In this document: positions 23,650 through 38,684 of the stretch, one piece after another
Position numbering within the stretch: the first letter of the stretch is position 1
Layout: each line of letters opens with the position of its first letter
NCBI GenBank assembly: GCA_947650365.1
Contig: OX393551.1
Coordinates: 6,482,501 to 6,546,500, forward strand
DNA length: 64,000 nucleotides
From: Chamaelirium japonicum
Taxonomy: Eukaryota > Streptophyta > Magnoliopsida > Liliales > Melanthiaceae
Reading direction: 5' to 3'
Position numbers and translations under genes: made by a program
The notes under the pieces: generated by a model
Told to the model about the DNA's origin: nothing
Databases searched by the model: none
Seen by the model: only the letters and a program-made list of their open reading frames with translations

Positions 23650-24425
23650 GCGGTATGTATCTCTTCTACCGCAGTTCTACAGAGGTGCTTGGTTCTCTTA
23701 TCTCTATTTTTTTAATCTATACCGTTTATCTACAATCAAGTGATTATCAAACTTTTATTGTTAGTTCCTTTTTCTCACCATATGATGTGTACACGAGGGG
23801 CGGTGGCATCACATATGTATATGTGAACAATTGAACCCCTTTCTGTTATAAAATTTTTAGCTTTTTTATGGGATAATAAAAACTTGTGTTTTAACTTTAG
23901 TCTCATGCTAGTATTGAACCAATGCAATGCACGAAATAAAATATTAAAATTATAAATAATAATATATTATAATAAAAGAGAAAAAAAATTATGATTAAAA
24001 AAATGGATTGAAGGAATAAATAGAAATAAATTCGGGCATGCCAACATTTTTGAAAGAGAAAAAAATCAGATAAGTGATTGTGTAGACGACTGTGAAAGGG
24101 GAATACTGCATGTAGTCGTTGCATACTTATAAAAAAGTACTTAACAACAGCCTGGTTTCAATTGCGCTATACAATTAAGAAGTTAGAATCTAAAACTTAA
24201 CCTATATAACCTAGGATAAGGCATTTAATAATCACAGTTTTACTAAAAATCGATTTTCTAATTGGCATTGATAATTTTTCAAACAAATATCCCAATCAAA
24301 CCCACAGTAGGGTTTGATATGTAATCAATGATATTAGAATCAAAACAGAGCTAGAAAAAAAATAATATTATTATAATTTTTTTTCAAACCATACAACAAA
24401 TGAGATGATTTAAAAAAAACTCAGT
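23650..24425. other. AT-rich intergenic sequence
   Basis: I see no gene, RNA or mobile-element signature. Homopolymer A and T runs are frequent. Confidence 0.4.
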
Positions 24426-24429
24426 GCCC

Positions 24430-24792
24430 ATTCGGACTTCCTTCGATTGCTTTGAACACTGACCAATAGCCCAGTTATTCAAGGTGCACAACTCTATATT
24501 GCCATCATCCTGGACATCGTGCAATACATCGTATCAAGCTTTCTGGTTTGAAGGAAGCAATCACAGATGACAAACTCCATGCCTTCAGCCACCGTTTCGG
24601 TAAAGACTTTCAGCTCGGTGAAGTATGTTGTACACTCAGCATTGGTAGACATGTTGGAGCACTTCGTGGTAGATGAAACTCTCGTCCACTCCTATGCCCT
24701 CAAGAAGGTCAAATTTGTTGATCACCTTACAGAATTGTTCGTCGGTTACCTCAAGATTTTCCAGGCTGAAACATTGCAGCTTAGGACACCTG
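24430..24792 (-). pseudogene. F-box/LRR-like protein, C-terminal exon relic
   Basis: On the minus strand a good acceptor (TTTCAG ending at 24793) is followed by CPKLQCFSLENLEVTDEQFC and DLLEGIGVDESF, resembling the leucine-rich C-terminal part of plant F-box/LRR proteins. A one-base frameshift near 24645 moves the reading to TYFTELKVFTETVAEGM and CDCFL, then LDTMYCTMSRMMAI before stops. Upstream exons are not recognisable. The family assignment is tentative, but the two-frame continuity argues for a decayed gene and not a chance open frame. Confidence 0.5.
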
Positions 24793-25539
24793 AAATATTG
24801 AGAGAAAAAAACCATAAAATTTTCAAGAAACTAATGTACATATTATTAATTACCTATTCAATATCTCTTACTTTCAAGTACCAAAGAGAAAAAATAGAAG
24901 ATACATAGTGTTAAAATTAACTGTAATAAATTTCAAAACAATATAATTTGTAAATCAAATAAAATGATATCCGCTAAATATTTAAGAACCAACACAAATA
25001 GAGATTCATGAGGGCAATATATATTCATGCGGAATAAGTACTGACTGACTCTATGAGAAATCGCCATAAGAAACTTCATAGGAGGTCGACGAAGTTTGAT
25101 TAGAAGTGGAGCTCATCGCCGAGGTCATCATCGTAGAGGTTCTTGCCATGAAGGTGGGGGTCGGATCGAAGTTAAAGAAGCGGCAGGGTCCGATGGAGGT
25201 GATTTGTAGTCTCGTTGAGATCTCATGAAGAGCTATTACAGAATAGGAGTTGAACCCTTGGGATTACTCTGATATTTCGTTTAGTTGTGAATAAATCCAC
25301 CCTTTTCACATTCGGTCAACGAAGCTCCCCAAGCGTTGGATATTAAGCGCAGGATATGTTAAGTCTCACGTATGCAAGAGGGATTAGAAAAAGCACGGGA
25401 TCCTCTAAAGGCAAAAGGGCTTTAAATGAGCATTTATGGGCATCGGGTGAAATGAGTTTAACTTTCCACTAATGGGTATCGGAAGAAATGGGAGAAAATG
25501 GTTTGCAGATCGATCGATACAGCGTTTAATTTAAAATGG

Positions 25540-27145
25540 CATGCAAGAAGGGGTTCAAATGCCAGTAAGAAAGGAATCAATCATAAGAGCATTAATAGGC
25601 ATGTAAAGAAATGGATTTAAATTTCCATTTATAGCCATGGCCATGGGCATCGGGAGAAATTACTACCATCCAAAAAAATAAAAAGATCATAAGAGCATTA
25701 ATAGGCATGCATAGAAATGGATTTAAATTAAAATTAATGCTTTTAATGTTGTGCCACATGGCGGAAGCTCCTTGTAAGGCTTCCATTTGATAAAAACGAC
25801 ATCACAACTGTTCGAAGAAGTGTGAAATCTGAAGTGAGTGTGATTCACTTGTTAGAGAGAGAAAGAGAGAGAAAGAGATATGAACATCAAATGATCATTA
25901 ATTGCCATTGAATAAAATTTTATCATCTTTATGGTAGGTTTTTAAATGGATTTAAAAGAGAGCCACGTTCACACATGGAAGAAGAATTCTAGCTCTTTAA
26001 AAGACGTCCACGTGTCACAACATGGGAGAGAGGCTTCCATTTTAGTATATAGTACTAGTAAGAAACCCGGGCAATGCCCGGATGAACTTGATGCACACCA
26101 CTTAGCAAAGACATCACAACCGTCCGAATAAGCGTGCAATCTTGAGAGATTACGATTCACTAATCCAAGTTTGATTCACTTGTTAGAGAGAGAAAAATAT
26201 ATTACTAATGAATTTTCTAATTAATATCAATTGATTATTAAATACAATTGTATGGGGTATTTATCATCTTTATATTAGGTTCTTAATGAGATTTATGAGA
26301 GAACCACGTTCACACATGAGAGAAGGATTCTGATTTTTTAAAGTGGTCCACTTGTCGTAGAAGAGAAGAAAGGACTTCATTTTTGCCATCAATGTCCGGA
26401 TGAGCTTAATGCATGTCATTTGGCACAAATGACATCACTTGTTAGAGAGAGATAGTAACATTAAATCCCTTTGAATGAGTATTTATCATCTTTATGGTAG
26501 GTTTTTAATAGGATTTAAAAGAGAGCCGTGTTCACGCATAGAAGAAGGATTCTAGTTCTTTAAAAGACGTCCACGTGTCACAACATGGGAAAGAGGCTTC
26601 AGAAGAAAGGACTTCATTTTTGTCATCAATGTCCGGATGAGCTTAATGCATGTCATTTGGCACAAATGACATCACTTGTTAGAGAGAGATAGTAACATTA
26701 AATCCCTTTGAATGAGTATTTATCATATTTATGGTAGGTTTTTAATAGGATTTAAAAGAGAGCCGTGTTCACACATAGAAGAAGGATTCTAGTTCTTTAA
26801 AAGACGTCCACGTGTCACAACATGGGAGAGAGGCTTCAGTTTTAGTATATAGTATAGATAGATTATTTTAATTTAAAACGGCATGCAAGAAGGGGTTTAA
26901 ATGCTAGTAAGAAAGGAATCAATCATAAGAGCATGTAGAGAAATGGTTTTAAATTTCCATTTATGGCCATGACCATGGGCATCGGGAGAAATGAGAGAAA
27001 TCACTACCATCGAAAAAAATAAAAAGATCATGAGAGCATTAATGGGCATGCATAGAAATGGATTTAAATTAAAATTAATGTTTTTAATGTTGTGCCACAT
27101 GGTGGAAGCTCCTTGTAAGGCTTCCATTTTAGTATATAGTATAGA
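25540..27145 (-). mobile_element. Helitron-like tandem block, minus orientation
   Basis: Several Helitron-type 5' ends (TCTATACTATATACTAAAA on the minus strand) occur at about 26858 and 27145, with a diverged one at about 26053. A Helitron-type 3' end lies at 26054-26082: on the minus strand, a hairpin CCGGGCATTGCCCGG followed by GTTTCTTACTAG and then T. One unit therefore spans 26054-26858, with A before its 5' end and T after its 3' end. The flanking segments at about 25550-25795 and 26890-27125 are near-identical to each other. No Rep-helicase is encoded, so all units would be non-autonomous. Confidence 0.65.
26364..26837. repeat. 237-bp tandem duplication inside the Helitron-like unit
   Basis: Two copies (26364-26600 and 26601-26837) start with AGAAGAAAGGACTTCATTTT and differ at only a few bases. 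They include the ACGTCCACGTGTCACAACAT block that recurs near each 5' end in this region. Confidence 0.85.
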
Positions 27146-28320
27146 TTGGTTGGGGGAAGTGCAAGAGGTGTGTATTTAAGAGAAAACCTCCCTTATGGAC
27201 TCGTAGCAACGTAAAAGCCAAGGCTTGCATACACCAAACATGCGCTCGTGTACGTCGAGAATGGCCGGCCTGTCGAGCACGAGCGGCGGCATGCACAGTC
27301 TAACAATGGTGGCGGAAAAGGAAGAAGAGAAGGATAAAACTCGTATCTTCTGAAAGTCTCCATCTTAGGGATCTCTTAGGTAAAAATATAGATTTAATGG
27401 GTTGCCCCTCTATAGGATTAATTTAGGTATATTGAATGTATGACTTACGAGGACTACCCCTTGAAAAAACAGTGTTGTATATGGTTGCCTCTAATTAGCA
27501 CCCATTCCTATAGTTTTCCACATTTCGTTTCTCTTTCTGTTTTTTTAAGAAAAACTTTATACAACAATTTGTTTTAAAATGAATTATAAAAACAACATAA
27601 TAATAAAAAACTTAACTTTTTAGGAGAAAATGACTTATACGCCATTCAATTTGGCATCTGAATTATATACGCTAGACCGATTGGCGGGTAAGTATTATTC
27701 GTCAATTTTTAACCCTATACATAGGGGTCAATATGCCAGTTGGTGTCTCAGGTTTTCATTTCTCTCGTTCTCACATTTCTAGTCTAATTTTTATAATGGA
27801 GAATGACGGACGTGTTCCGGGAGGTCAGATGGCAGAGGAGACGGTCATGGCACGAGTTAAGCACCGGCCGACCACCGTGTTTGAGGGATGGGTTAGTATT
27901 TATTTGGGGTAATGTGCCTAGAACCCCTCTCCAAAACTATGTTAAAGTTAAAGTCCAGACAATAGTTTCGTTTGAACAGAAGCCCTCTTAACTGAGTCCA
28001 TTAAATCGGCTAGGGAAGAAGTCGGGAAAAAATCGGCTAGGGAAGAAGTCGAAAAAAATAAAAAAAAAGTCAAAAAAATCGGGAAAAAGTCGAAAAGGTT
28101 AGGAAACAAACGATAGAATTTTAGAACATATTTATATATGTATGTTACAATAAATTTTTTTAGCAATACATGACAAGATTAAAACGCAATTAATCAAGAT
28201 TAAAATGTGAAAATCGTGACTTTTTCAAAAAATCGAGAAAGAGTCATGTAGAGAACGTTTACTGAATAAGTCTTGTTTTAATCGAGACTTTTTCAAAAGA
28301 TCGGAGTTTTTGGTAATAGA
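27146..28320. other. Unassigned intergenic sequence
   Basis: No gene is recognised. At 28006-28110 there is an A-rich stretch built from repeats of GAAGTCGGGAAAAAATCGGCTAG type. Confidence 0.4.
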
Positions 28321-28329
28321 GGCTGTGGT

Positions 28330-28608
28330 AGGAGAAAATGAGCTGCGGATATTTTTGACCCCCTTAGAAGTTTTGGAATTTGATAAAATTTGGTGAGGGT
28401 GTTGTCTAGAGTAAGATGATCATCCTCACCAATTCTCATCAAATTCCAAAACTTTTAGGGGGGTCAAATGGCTGATGGAAAATCTATAAATTTTAACGGT
28501 GACTGTCTACGACAGATTTTGCTTCGACCATTTGACCCCTCTAGAAGTTTTGGAATTTGTTGAAAATTGGTGAGGATGATCATCTTACCCTTAGCTCACT
28601 GTAACATC
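28330..28608. mobile_element. (TA)/(CT)n-bounded palindromic MITE
   Basis: Inverted arms (TTAGAAGTTTTGGAATTTG on the left and its complement to the right of centre) fold around about 28490. The right end, CTTAGCTCACTGTAACATCC, is the complement of the left end seen at 21249. It abuts a (CT)n-(TA)n tract on the right; the left end is eroded. Confidence 0.75.
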
Positions 28609-28781
<173 letters not shown>

Positions 28782-28786
28782 TATAT

Positions 28787-29535
28787 GGGGCATGCTATGC
28801 TGCGGCATGCGGTACGTGCGGCACCGCACCGCAGCCGCCTGATGCACGTGCTGCGTGCATCACATGCACGCAGCGGTGCATCAGACGGCATGTGGTAGGT
28901 GCCGCACTTACTGCATGCCGGGGTTAGTGTGCGGCTTTCGTGCGGCCGGCCGGGGAGTGTACGGGCCGTCCGATCAACCGATCGAACGATCGGGATTCAT
29001 CCCCCCACCGACCGCAGCTGTTACTGTGGCGGGCACAGTAACAGCGATTTCGATGGGGGGTTGAACCCCAACCATCCGATCGGCGTGAATCGAATGGCTA
29101 AAATTCTTTTCGCCCGGTTAAAATGTGTAGTCGTTCGATCGAATGATCGAACGGATAAGATCCCGTGGGAAACAATCAAATAGGACAAAAAGTAATGATA
29201 GTTTCCCACGGGATCTCATCCGTTTGATCATTCAATCGAACGGCTATACTTTTTAACCGGGTGGAAAGGATTTGGGCCGTTCGATTCTAGCCGATCAGAC
29301 GATCGGGGTTCATTTGGACCACCAAAACTGGGGCGAAAAAGATTTGGGCCGTTCGATTCACGACGATCGAATGGCCAGGGTTCAACCCCCTACCAAAATC
29401 GCTGTTACTGTGCCCGCCACAGTAACAGCTGTGGTCGGTGGGGGGTTGAATCACGATCGTTCGATCAATTAATCGGACGGTCCGTACACTCCCCGACCGG
29501 CCGCACGAAAGCCGCACACTAACCCCGGCCGCAAT
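28787..29535. mobile_element. Large GC-rich palindromic element between (TA)n tracts
   Basis: The arms at about 28918-29080 and 29375-29533 are inverted copies, for example CGGGGTTAGTGTGCGGCTTT at 28919 and its complement ending near 29527, with CTGTTACTGTG...CACAGTAACAG in both arms. A second inner pair flanks about 29190 (GATCCCGTGGGAAAC and complement). The left outer part (28787-28917) is a GC-rich palindromic patch of its own. No protein is recognisable. Confidence 0.75.
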
Positions 29536-29542
29536 GTATCAC

Positions 29543-33332
<3,790 letters not shown>

Positions 33333-33399
<67 letters not shown>
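33333..33399. repeat. (TA)n microsatellite
   Basis: About 32 TA units lie between two different palindromic elements. Confidence 0.97.
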
Positions 33400-33403
<4 letters not shown>

Positions 33404-33795
33404 CAGGATCGGATGACCCAGCAAATTTTGACCCATTAATAACCCAGCACCCTTTGAGGCACTTAGAGAATATAGAATGGGCTGATTTTTTGTAGGGATG
33501 TTGTCTATGGTATGTTGATCATCCTCACAAAAAATCAGCCCATTCTAAAACCTCTAGGTGCATCAAATGCGCACTTCAAATCAACGGTTTTTGACTATCA
33601 ATTTTAACCGTTGATTTGAAGAGCACCCTTTGATGCACCTGAAGGTTTTAGAATGGGCTGATTTTTTGTGAGGATGATCGACATACCATAGTCAACATGT
33701 CTACAAAAAATCAGCCCATTCTAAAACCTCTAGGTGCCTCAAAGGGTGCTGGGTTATTAATGGGTCAAAATTTTGATGGGTCATCCGATCCTGAC

Positions 33796-33797
<2 letters not shown>
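33400..33797. mobile_element. Palindromic MITE, first of a tandem pair
   Basis: A 398-bp near-perfect inverted repeat with ends GGGTCAGGATCGGATGACCC and its complement. It holds the repeated inner motif AGAATGGGCTGATTTTTTGT in both arms. Confidence 0.9.

Positions 33798-33851
<54 letters not shown>
33798..33851. repeat. (TA)n microsatellite between paired MITEs
   Basis: About 27 TA units are shared as the border by the two related elements. Confidence 0.97.
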
Positions 33852-33853
<2 letters not shown>

Positions 33854-34244
33854 GTCAGGATCGGATGACCCAGCAAAATTTGACCCAACAAATAACCCAA
33901 CACCCTTTGAGGCACCTAGAGCTTTTAGAATGGGCTGATTTTTTGTAGACATGTTGTCTATGATATGTTGATCATCCTCACAAAAAATCAGCCCATTCTA
34001 AAACCTCTAGGTGCATCAAATGAGATCTTCAAATCAACGGTTAAAATTGACAGTAAAAAACCGTTGATTTGAAGAGCGCATTTGATGCCCCTAGAGGTTT
34101 TAGAATGGGCTGATTTTTTGTAAGGATGATCAACATATCATAGAAGACATGTCTACAAAAAATTAGCCCTTTCTATAACCTCTAAGTGCATCAAAGGGTG
34201 CTGGGTTATTAATGGGTCAAAATTTGCTGGGTCATCCGATCCTG

Positions 34245-34248
<4 letters not shown>
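33852..34248. mobile_element. Palindromic MITE, second of a tandem pair
   Basis: The 397-bp element is of the same family as 33400-33797, with identical termini (GGGTCAGGATCGGATGACCC). The arms differ by scattered substitutions. A (TA)n tract interrupted by a copia insertion lies to its right. Confidence 0.9.

Positions 34249-34294
<46 letters not shown>
34249..34294. repeat. (TA)n tract split by copia insertion, left part
   Basis: TA units end in ATATA directly before the copia LTR. The tract resumes at 41253 with ATATA after the other LTR. Confidence 0.95.
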
Positions 34295-34299
<5 letters not shown>

Positions 34300-34446
34300 G
34301 GAAAAATGTGTAGTATTATTCATTTACCCCCTATATATAGGCATAATTGGAGGTTGGGATAGAGACGGGGAAATCTCCTATCCCATGAATCTAGGGGTAT
34401 TTATCCGGTGGGCATCCATATCCGATGCAACCACCGTTTCATAACA
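34295..34446 (-). repeat. Copia 3' LTR (152 bp)
   Basis: It starts TGTTGGGAAAAA and ends CATAACA in plus-strand reading. It is near-identical to 41100-41252. The CCTATATATAGG block inside is the likely LTR TATA region. Confidence 0.95.
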
Positions 34447-34457
34447 CTCCCCCTTGG
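34447..34457 (-). promoter_or_regulatory. Polypurine tract of the copia element
   Basis: On the minus strand, CCAAGGGGGAG directly precedes the TGTTATG of the 3' LTR, where plus-strand DNA synthesis would start. Confidence 0.85.
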
Positions 34458-34789
34458 ATGACCACCATTTATCAATGATTGCCTCATTAAAACCTTTGAT
34501 GGAAAAACCCAGTGGGAAAAATCCTATCAAAGGAAAAAAAGTACAATCTTAGTTCTTCAGGAACTATGGTGGGTGCGCATAATGCTGCCTCGTTAAAATC
34601 TTTGATGGGAAAACCCTGTGGGAAAAACCCTACCAAAGGAAAAAGAGTACAGCGCGCATAAATTTGCATCTTCAGGATGCCCTCCGCCTAACAATTACAT
34701 TACCATTATTACATCTCTCCCCCTGATTATATCTCCTTCTGATTACATTATTACATCTCTCCCCCTGATTATATCTCCTCCTTATTACA

Positions 34790-37700
34790 TCAATTTGTTT
34801 GGTGATTGAGCCGTCGCAGTCCGATGTCGTACACCATCTTCTGGAAAGTAGACTTGGGCAAAGCTTTGGTGAAGAGATCCGCAAGATTGTCGCTTGACCG
34901 TACTTGCTTGACTTCAATCTCCCTTTTCTTCTGAAGTTCGTGGGTGTAGAAAAACTTTGGTGAGATGTGCTTTGTTCGATCTTCCTTGATGAAGCCAGCT
35001 TGAATTTGAGCAATACATGCGGCATTATCTTTGTGGATAACTGTCGGCTCTTTGGTAACGGATGCCAACTGGCAACTACTTCTGATATGCTGCACAAGTG
35101 ACCTCAACCATACGCATTCTCTACTTACTTCATGCAGGGCTAATATTTCAGCATGGTTCGATGATGTAGCCACAAGTGTTTGTTTGGTCGATCTCCAAGA
35201 AATTGCTGCATTGTTATTCAAAAATACATACCCTGTTTGGGATCGACCCTTATGGGGGTCAGAGAGAAAACCTGAATCTGCATAACCAATCAAGTGAGGA
35301 GTACCACAAGAATAAAACAATCCCATATCAGTGGTTCCTCGCAAATATCTAAATATTTGCTTTATTCCATTCCAATGCCTAAGAGTCGGTTCTGAACTGT
35401 ATCTAGCCAATAGATTAACAGAAAAGCATATATCTGGTCTAGTACATTGAGCTAAATACAATAAAGCACCAATAGCACTTAAATACGGTTTTTCAGAACC
35501 AAGAATAGTTTCATGTTCCTTTTTAGGTCTAAATGGATCTTTATGAATATCAAGAGGTCTAACTACCATGGGAGTGCTTAGTGGGTGACATTTATCCATA
35601 TTAAATTTCTTTAACAAATTTTCAGTATATAATGATTGATGTACTAAAATCCCACTAGAGTTACGCTCGATCTGCAGGCCGAGACAAAACTTAGTATCAC
35701 CAAGTTCTTTCATTTCAAACTCCCTTTTCAGATAATCAGAAGTTTTTTTGAGCTCTTCAGGAGTCCCAATCAAGTTTATGTCATCCACATAAACTGCAAT
35801 TATAGTAAATCCATTTTCTGATTTCTTTATGAAAACGCATGGGCATATGGGATCATTCTTATAACCTTCCCTAGACAAGTATTCACTAAGGCGATTATAC
35901 CACATCCTTCCGGATTGCTTCAGGCCATACAATGCTCGTCTTAGTTTTATCGAGTGCGCACTCTTTGATGTTGCTTCAGGCAACTTGAATCCTTCTGGGA
36001 CTTTTAATGTTGCTTCAGGCAACTTGAATCCTTCTGGGATTTTCATATAAATATCTGTGTCTAGGTTCCCGTATAGGTATGCCGTTACGACATCCATTAG
36101 TCTCATCTCTAGTTTTTCAGAAACTGTGAGACTAATGAGATATCTAAACGTAACTATATCCATAACAGGGGAATAGGTCTCTTCATAATCAATCCCGGGT
36201 TTCTGCAGGTATCCCTGGGCTACAAGCCTCGCCTTATATCTAGCGATTTCATTATTTTCATTTCTTTTCCTTACAAACACCCATTTGAAATCTACAGGGT
36301 TTACGTTATTTGGTGTTTGTACTATAGGTCCAAATACTCCACGTTTCTTGAGAGATTCAAGTTCAGCTTGAATAGCTTCTCTCCATTTTGGCCAATCAGT
36401 TTTATGTCGACATTCATATATACTACGTGGTTCATTATCTTCATCATCGCCCTTTGTTATTTCAGTAGCTACTTTGTATGCAAATATGTCATCGATGACT
36501 ATTTCCTTTCGGTCCCAAATTTCACCCCTCATATGGAATATTGAGCTCTCATTATTTGGTACCGGTACCTTATCCATAATCACTACAGGGATCTCTTCAG
36601 GAGTTTGAGGGAAATTTGGCCGTTGGGAAATATTTTCTTCTGGAAAAATATGGTCCATAATCTCTTCTGGAGCATTATGACCAGGTTCTTCTGGAACCTT
36701 AACTTCTTCTGGAGTTTTAGGGCATGATTTCTCATTCAACTTCCTCTTCCGGGGAACTGAATCTTTGGAACCTATAGGTCTGCCACGTGTCTGACGTGCA
36801 GCAGTTTCATTAGTGGGAGTTGGAATATTAATTCTTGCAGGTACATTCTTGGCTGGAACAAACGACTTAGTTACATTAGTTGCATCATTGAAGGCATCAG
36901 GTAATTGATTTGCAATATCTTGCAAATGCAAAATCCTTTTTACTTCTACCTCACATTGGGGAGATCTAGGATCTAGATGAGACATAGTGGAAGTATTCCA
37001 CGATAATTCACGCCGTTCTTCGGGAACAGGCAGTTGCCTAGAAACTTCTTTATCTCCCCCTAACGGTGGGAAGACTGTCTCATCGAAATAACAATCTGCA
37101 AATCTAGCAGTAAATAGATCACTTGTTAAGGGTTCTAAGAATCTTATGATTGAAGGTGAGTCAAAACCGATATAAATCCCCAATATACGTTGGGGACCTA
37201 TCTTAGTTCTATTTGGAGGGGGAATAGGGACATGTACAGCACATCCAAACTTTCTAAGATGAGATATATTAGGCTGAATACCTAACACAAGTTGTGCAGG
37301 AGAAAAATTATGGTATGAAGTAGGTCTGAGTCTAACAAGATTAGCAGCATGCAAGATAGCATGACTCCATGCAGAAATTGGAAGTCTGGATTGTAAGAGT
37401 AATGGTCTAGCTATTAATTGCAAGCGCTTGATAAAAGCTTCAGCAAGGCCATTCTGGGTATGGACATGGGGGACAGAATGTTCGACTTCTATTCCGATGG
37501 ATGTGCAGAAGTCATTGAAGATTTTAGAAGAGAATTCAGCTGCATTATCCAATCGGATAGATTTGATAGGGTTATCAGGAAAACTAGCTCTAAGTTTGAT
37601 AATCTAGGATAATAATCTAGCAAATACTAAATTTCTAGTAGAGAGTAGGCTCACGTATGACCATCTAGTAGATGCATCTATTAGGACCATAAAATATCTA

Positions 37701-38392
37701 AATGGACCACTAGGAGGGTGTATAGGACCACATATATCACCTTGAACCCTCTGCAGGAAGGTAGGTGATTCTGTCTCTATTTTCTTAAAAGAAGGTCTAA
37801 TGATTAACTTCCCTTGGGAACAAGGGTCACAAAAATGGTCATTTGGAAAAGTCAAACTTCTATTGTTAAGAGGATGACCATAGGAATTATAAATGATCTT
37901 TCTAAGCATACCTGACCCTGGGTGACCTAATCTATCATACCAAAGGACCAAATCTTCAGGATTTGGGAACTTCTGGTTCAAGTGGGTGGCATAGGACTCC
38001 ATAACCCCAATGTGGGTAAAGTATAACCCTAAAGATAGGGTTGAGCATTTTTCTAGTATTGAAATATGCTCTCCGTTTTTAGATGTGATGCAGAGGTATT
38101 CCAGATTGCCTTCATTTGTAGTTTCTAAATGATATCTATTTGCTCGGATGTCTTTGAAACTCAGTAAATTTCTTCTGAAATTTTCTGAGTATAGAGCATC
38201 CTTAATTAGCAAATGAGTACCATTAGGTAAAAGTATATGGGCTCTTCCGGACCCTGTAACTATGTCAGTAGGGCCAGCCACTGTAGTAACCATACGTGAA
38301 TTATATTCAACATTTGTAAAGAATTTTCTGTGTTTCAGTATGGTATGTGTTGTTGCACTATCTATCAGGCAAATCTCTTTGCAGTTGGTCAT
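34790..38392 (-). pseudogene. Copia pol: protease, integrase, reverse transcriptase, RNase H
   Basis: One frame runs on the minus strand from 38392 to 34790, broken only by a TAG at 37606-37604. Domains in order: protease with LIDSATTHTIL (the Asp-Ser-Ala active-site variant), GAG-pre-integrase with LVLWYDRLGHPG, the integrase zinc region ending DHFCDPCSQGKL, core Asp in QGDICGP, second Asp in RLDNAAEF just after the stop, core Glu in QNGLAEAFIKR, then RT with FKWVFVRKRN, KARLVAQGY, the catalytic YVDD (AVYVDDINLIG), and RNase H with IGYADSGF, TGYVFL and SSNHAEILAL. A 39-bp in-frame tandem duplication lies before the YVDD block. The stop separates the integrase into two parts, so the protein would be truncated unless read through. 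Confidence 0.92.
35971..36048 (-). repeat. 39-bp in-frame tandem duplication inside RT
   Basis: Two adjacent 39-bp copies encode PEGFKLPEAT followed by LK and SK. The region lies between the MDVVTAYLYGNL block and RRALYGLKQ, so it lengthens a loop by 13 residues without shifting the frame. Confidence 0.9.
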
Positions 38393-38684
38393 CGTTCCTA
38401 AATGATAAGTTATGAGTCAATAAATACCATAAGAGAAGTATCAATGATAAAACTTACTAACACAATTTCTAAGTAAAATCACCAGAACGATAATATAAAT
38501 TTATAATATCCAATAGAATATAAAAATTACTCAATAATGTCTGACAGAATAAAAAAAAACTACTGAGCAATGTTTAACAGGAAATAAAAACTACTTAGCA
38601 ATGTTTGACAGGAAGTAAAGACTACTTAGCAATGTCTGACAGAAAAAATAAAAGGAAAACTAAGGTCTTCAGAGATCCCAAGAT
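38393..38684 (-). other. AT-rich spacer between gag and pol
   Basis: This 292-bp stretch has stops in all frames. It includes about four imperfect 31-bp tandem units around 38530-38650 built on ACTACTTAGCAATGTYTGACAG. On the minus strand a good splice acceptor (TCATTTAG, about 38399) lies just before the pol ATG, but no convincing donor is seen. Confidence 0.6.
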
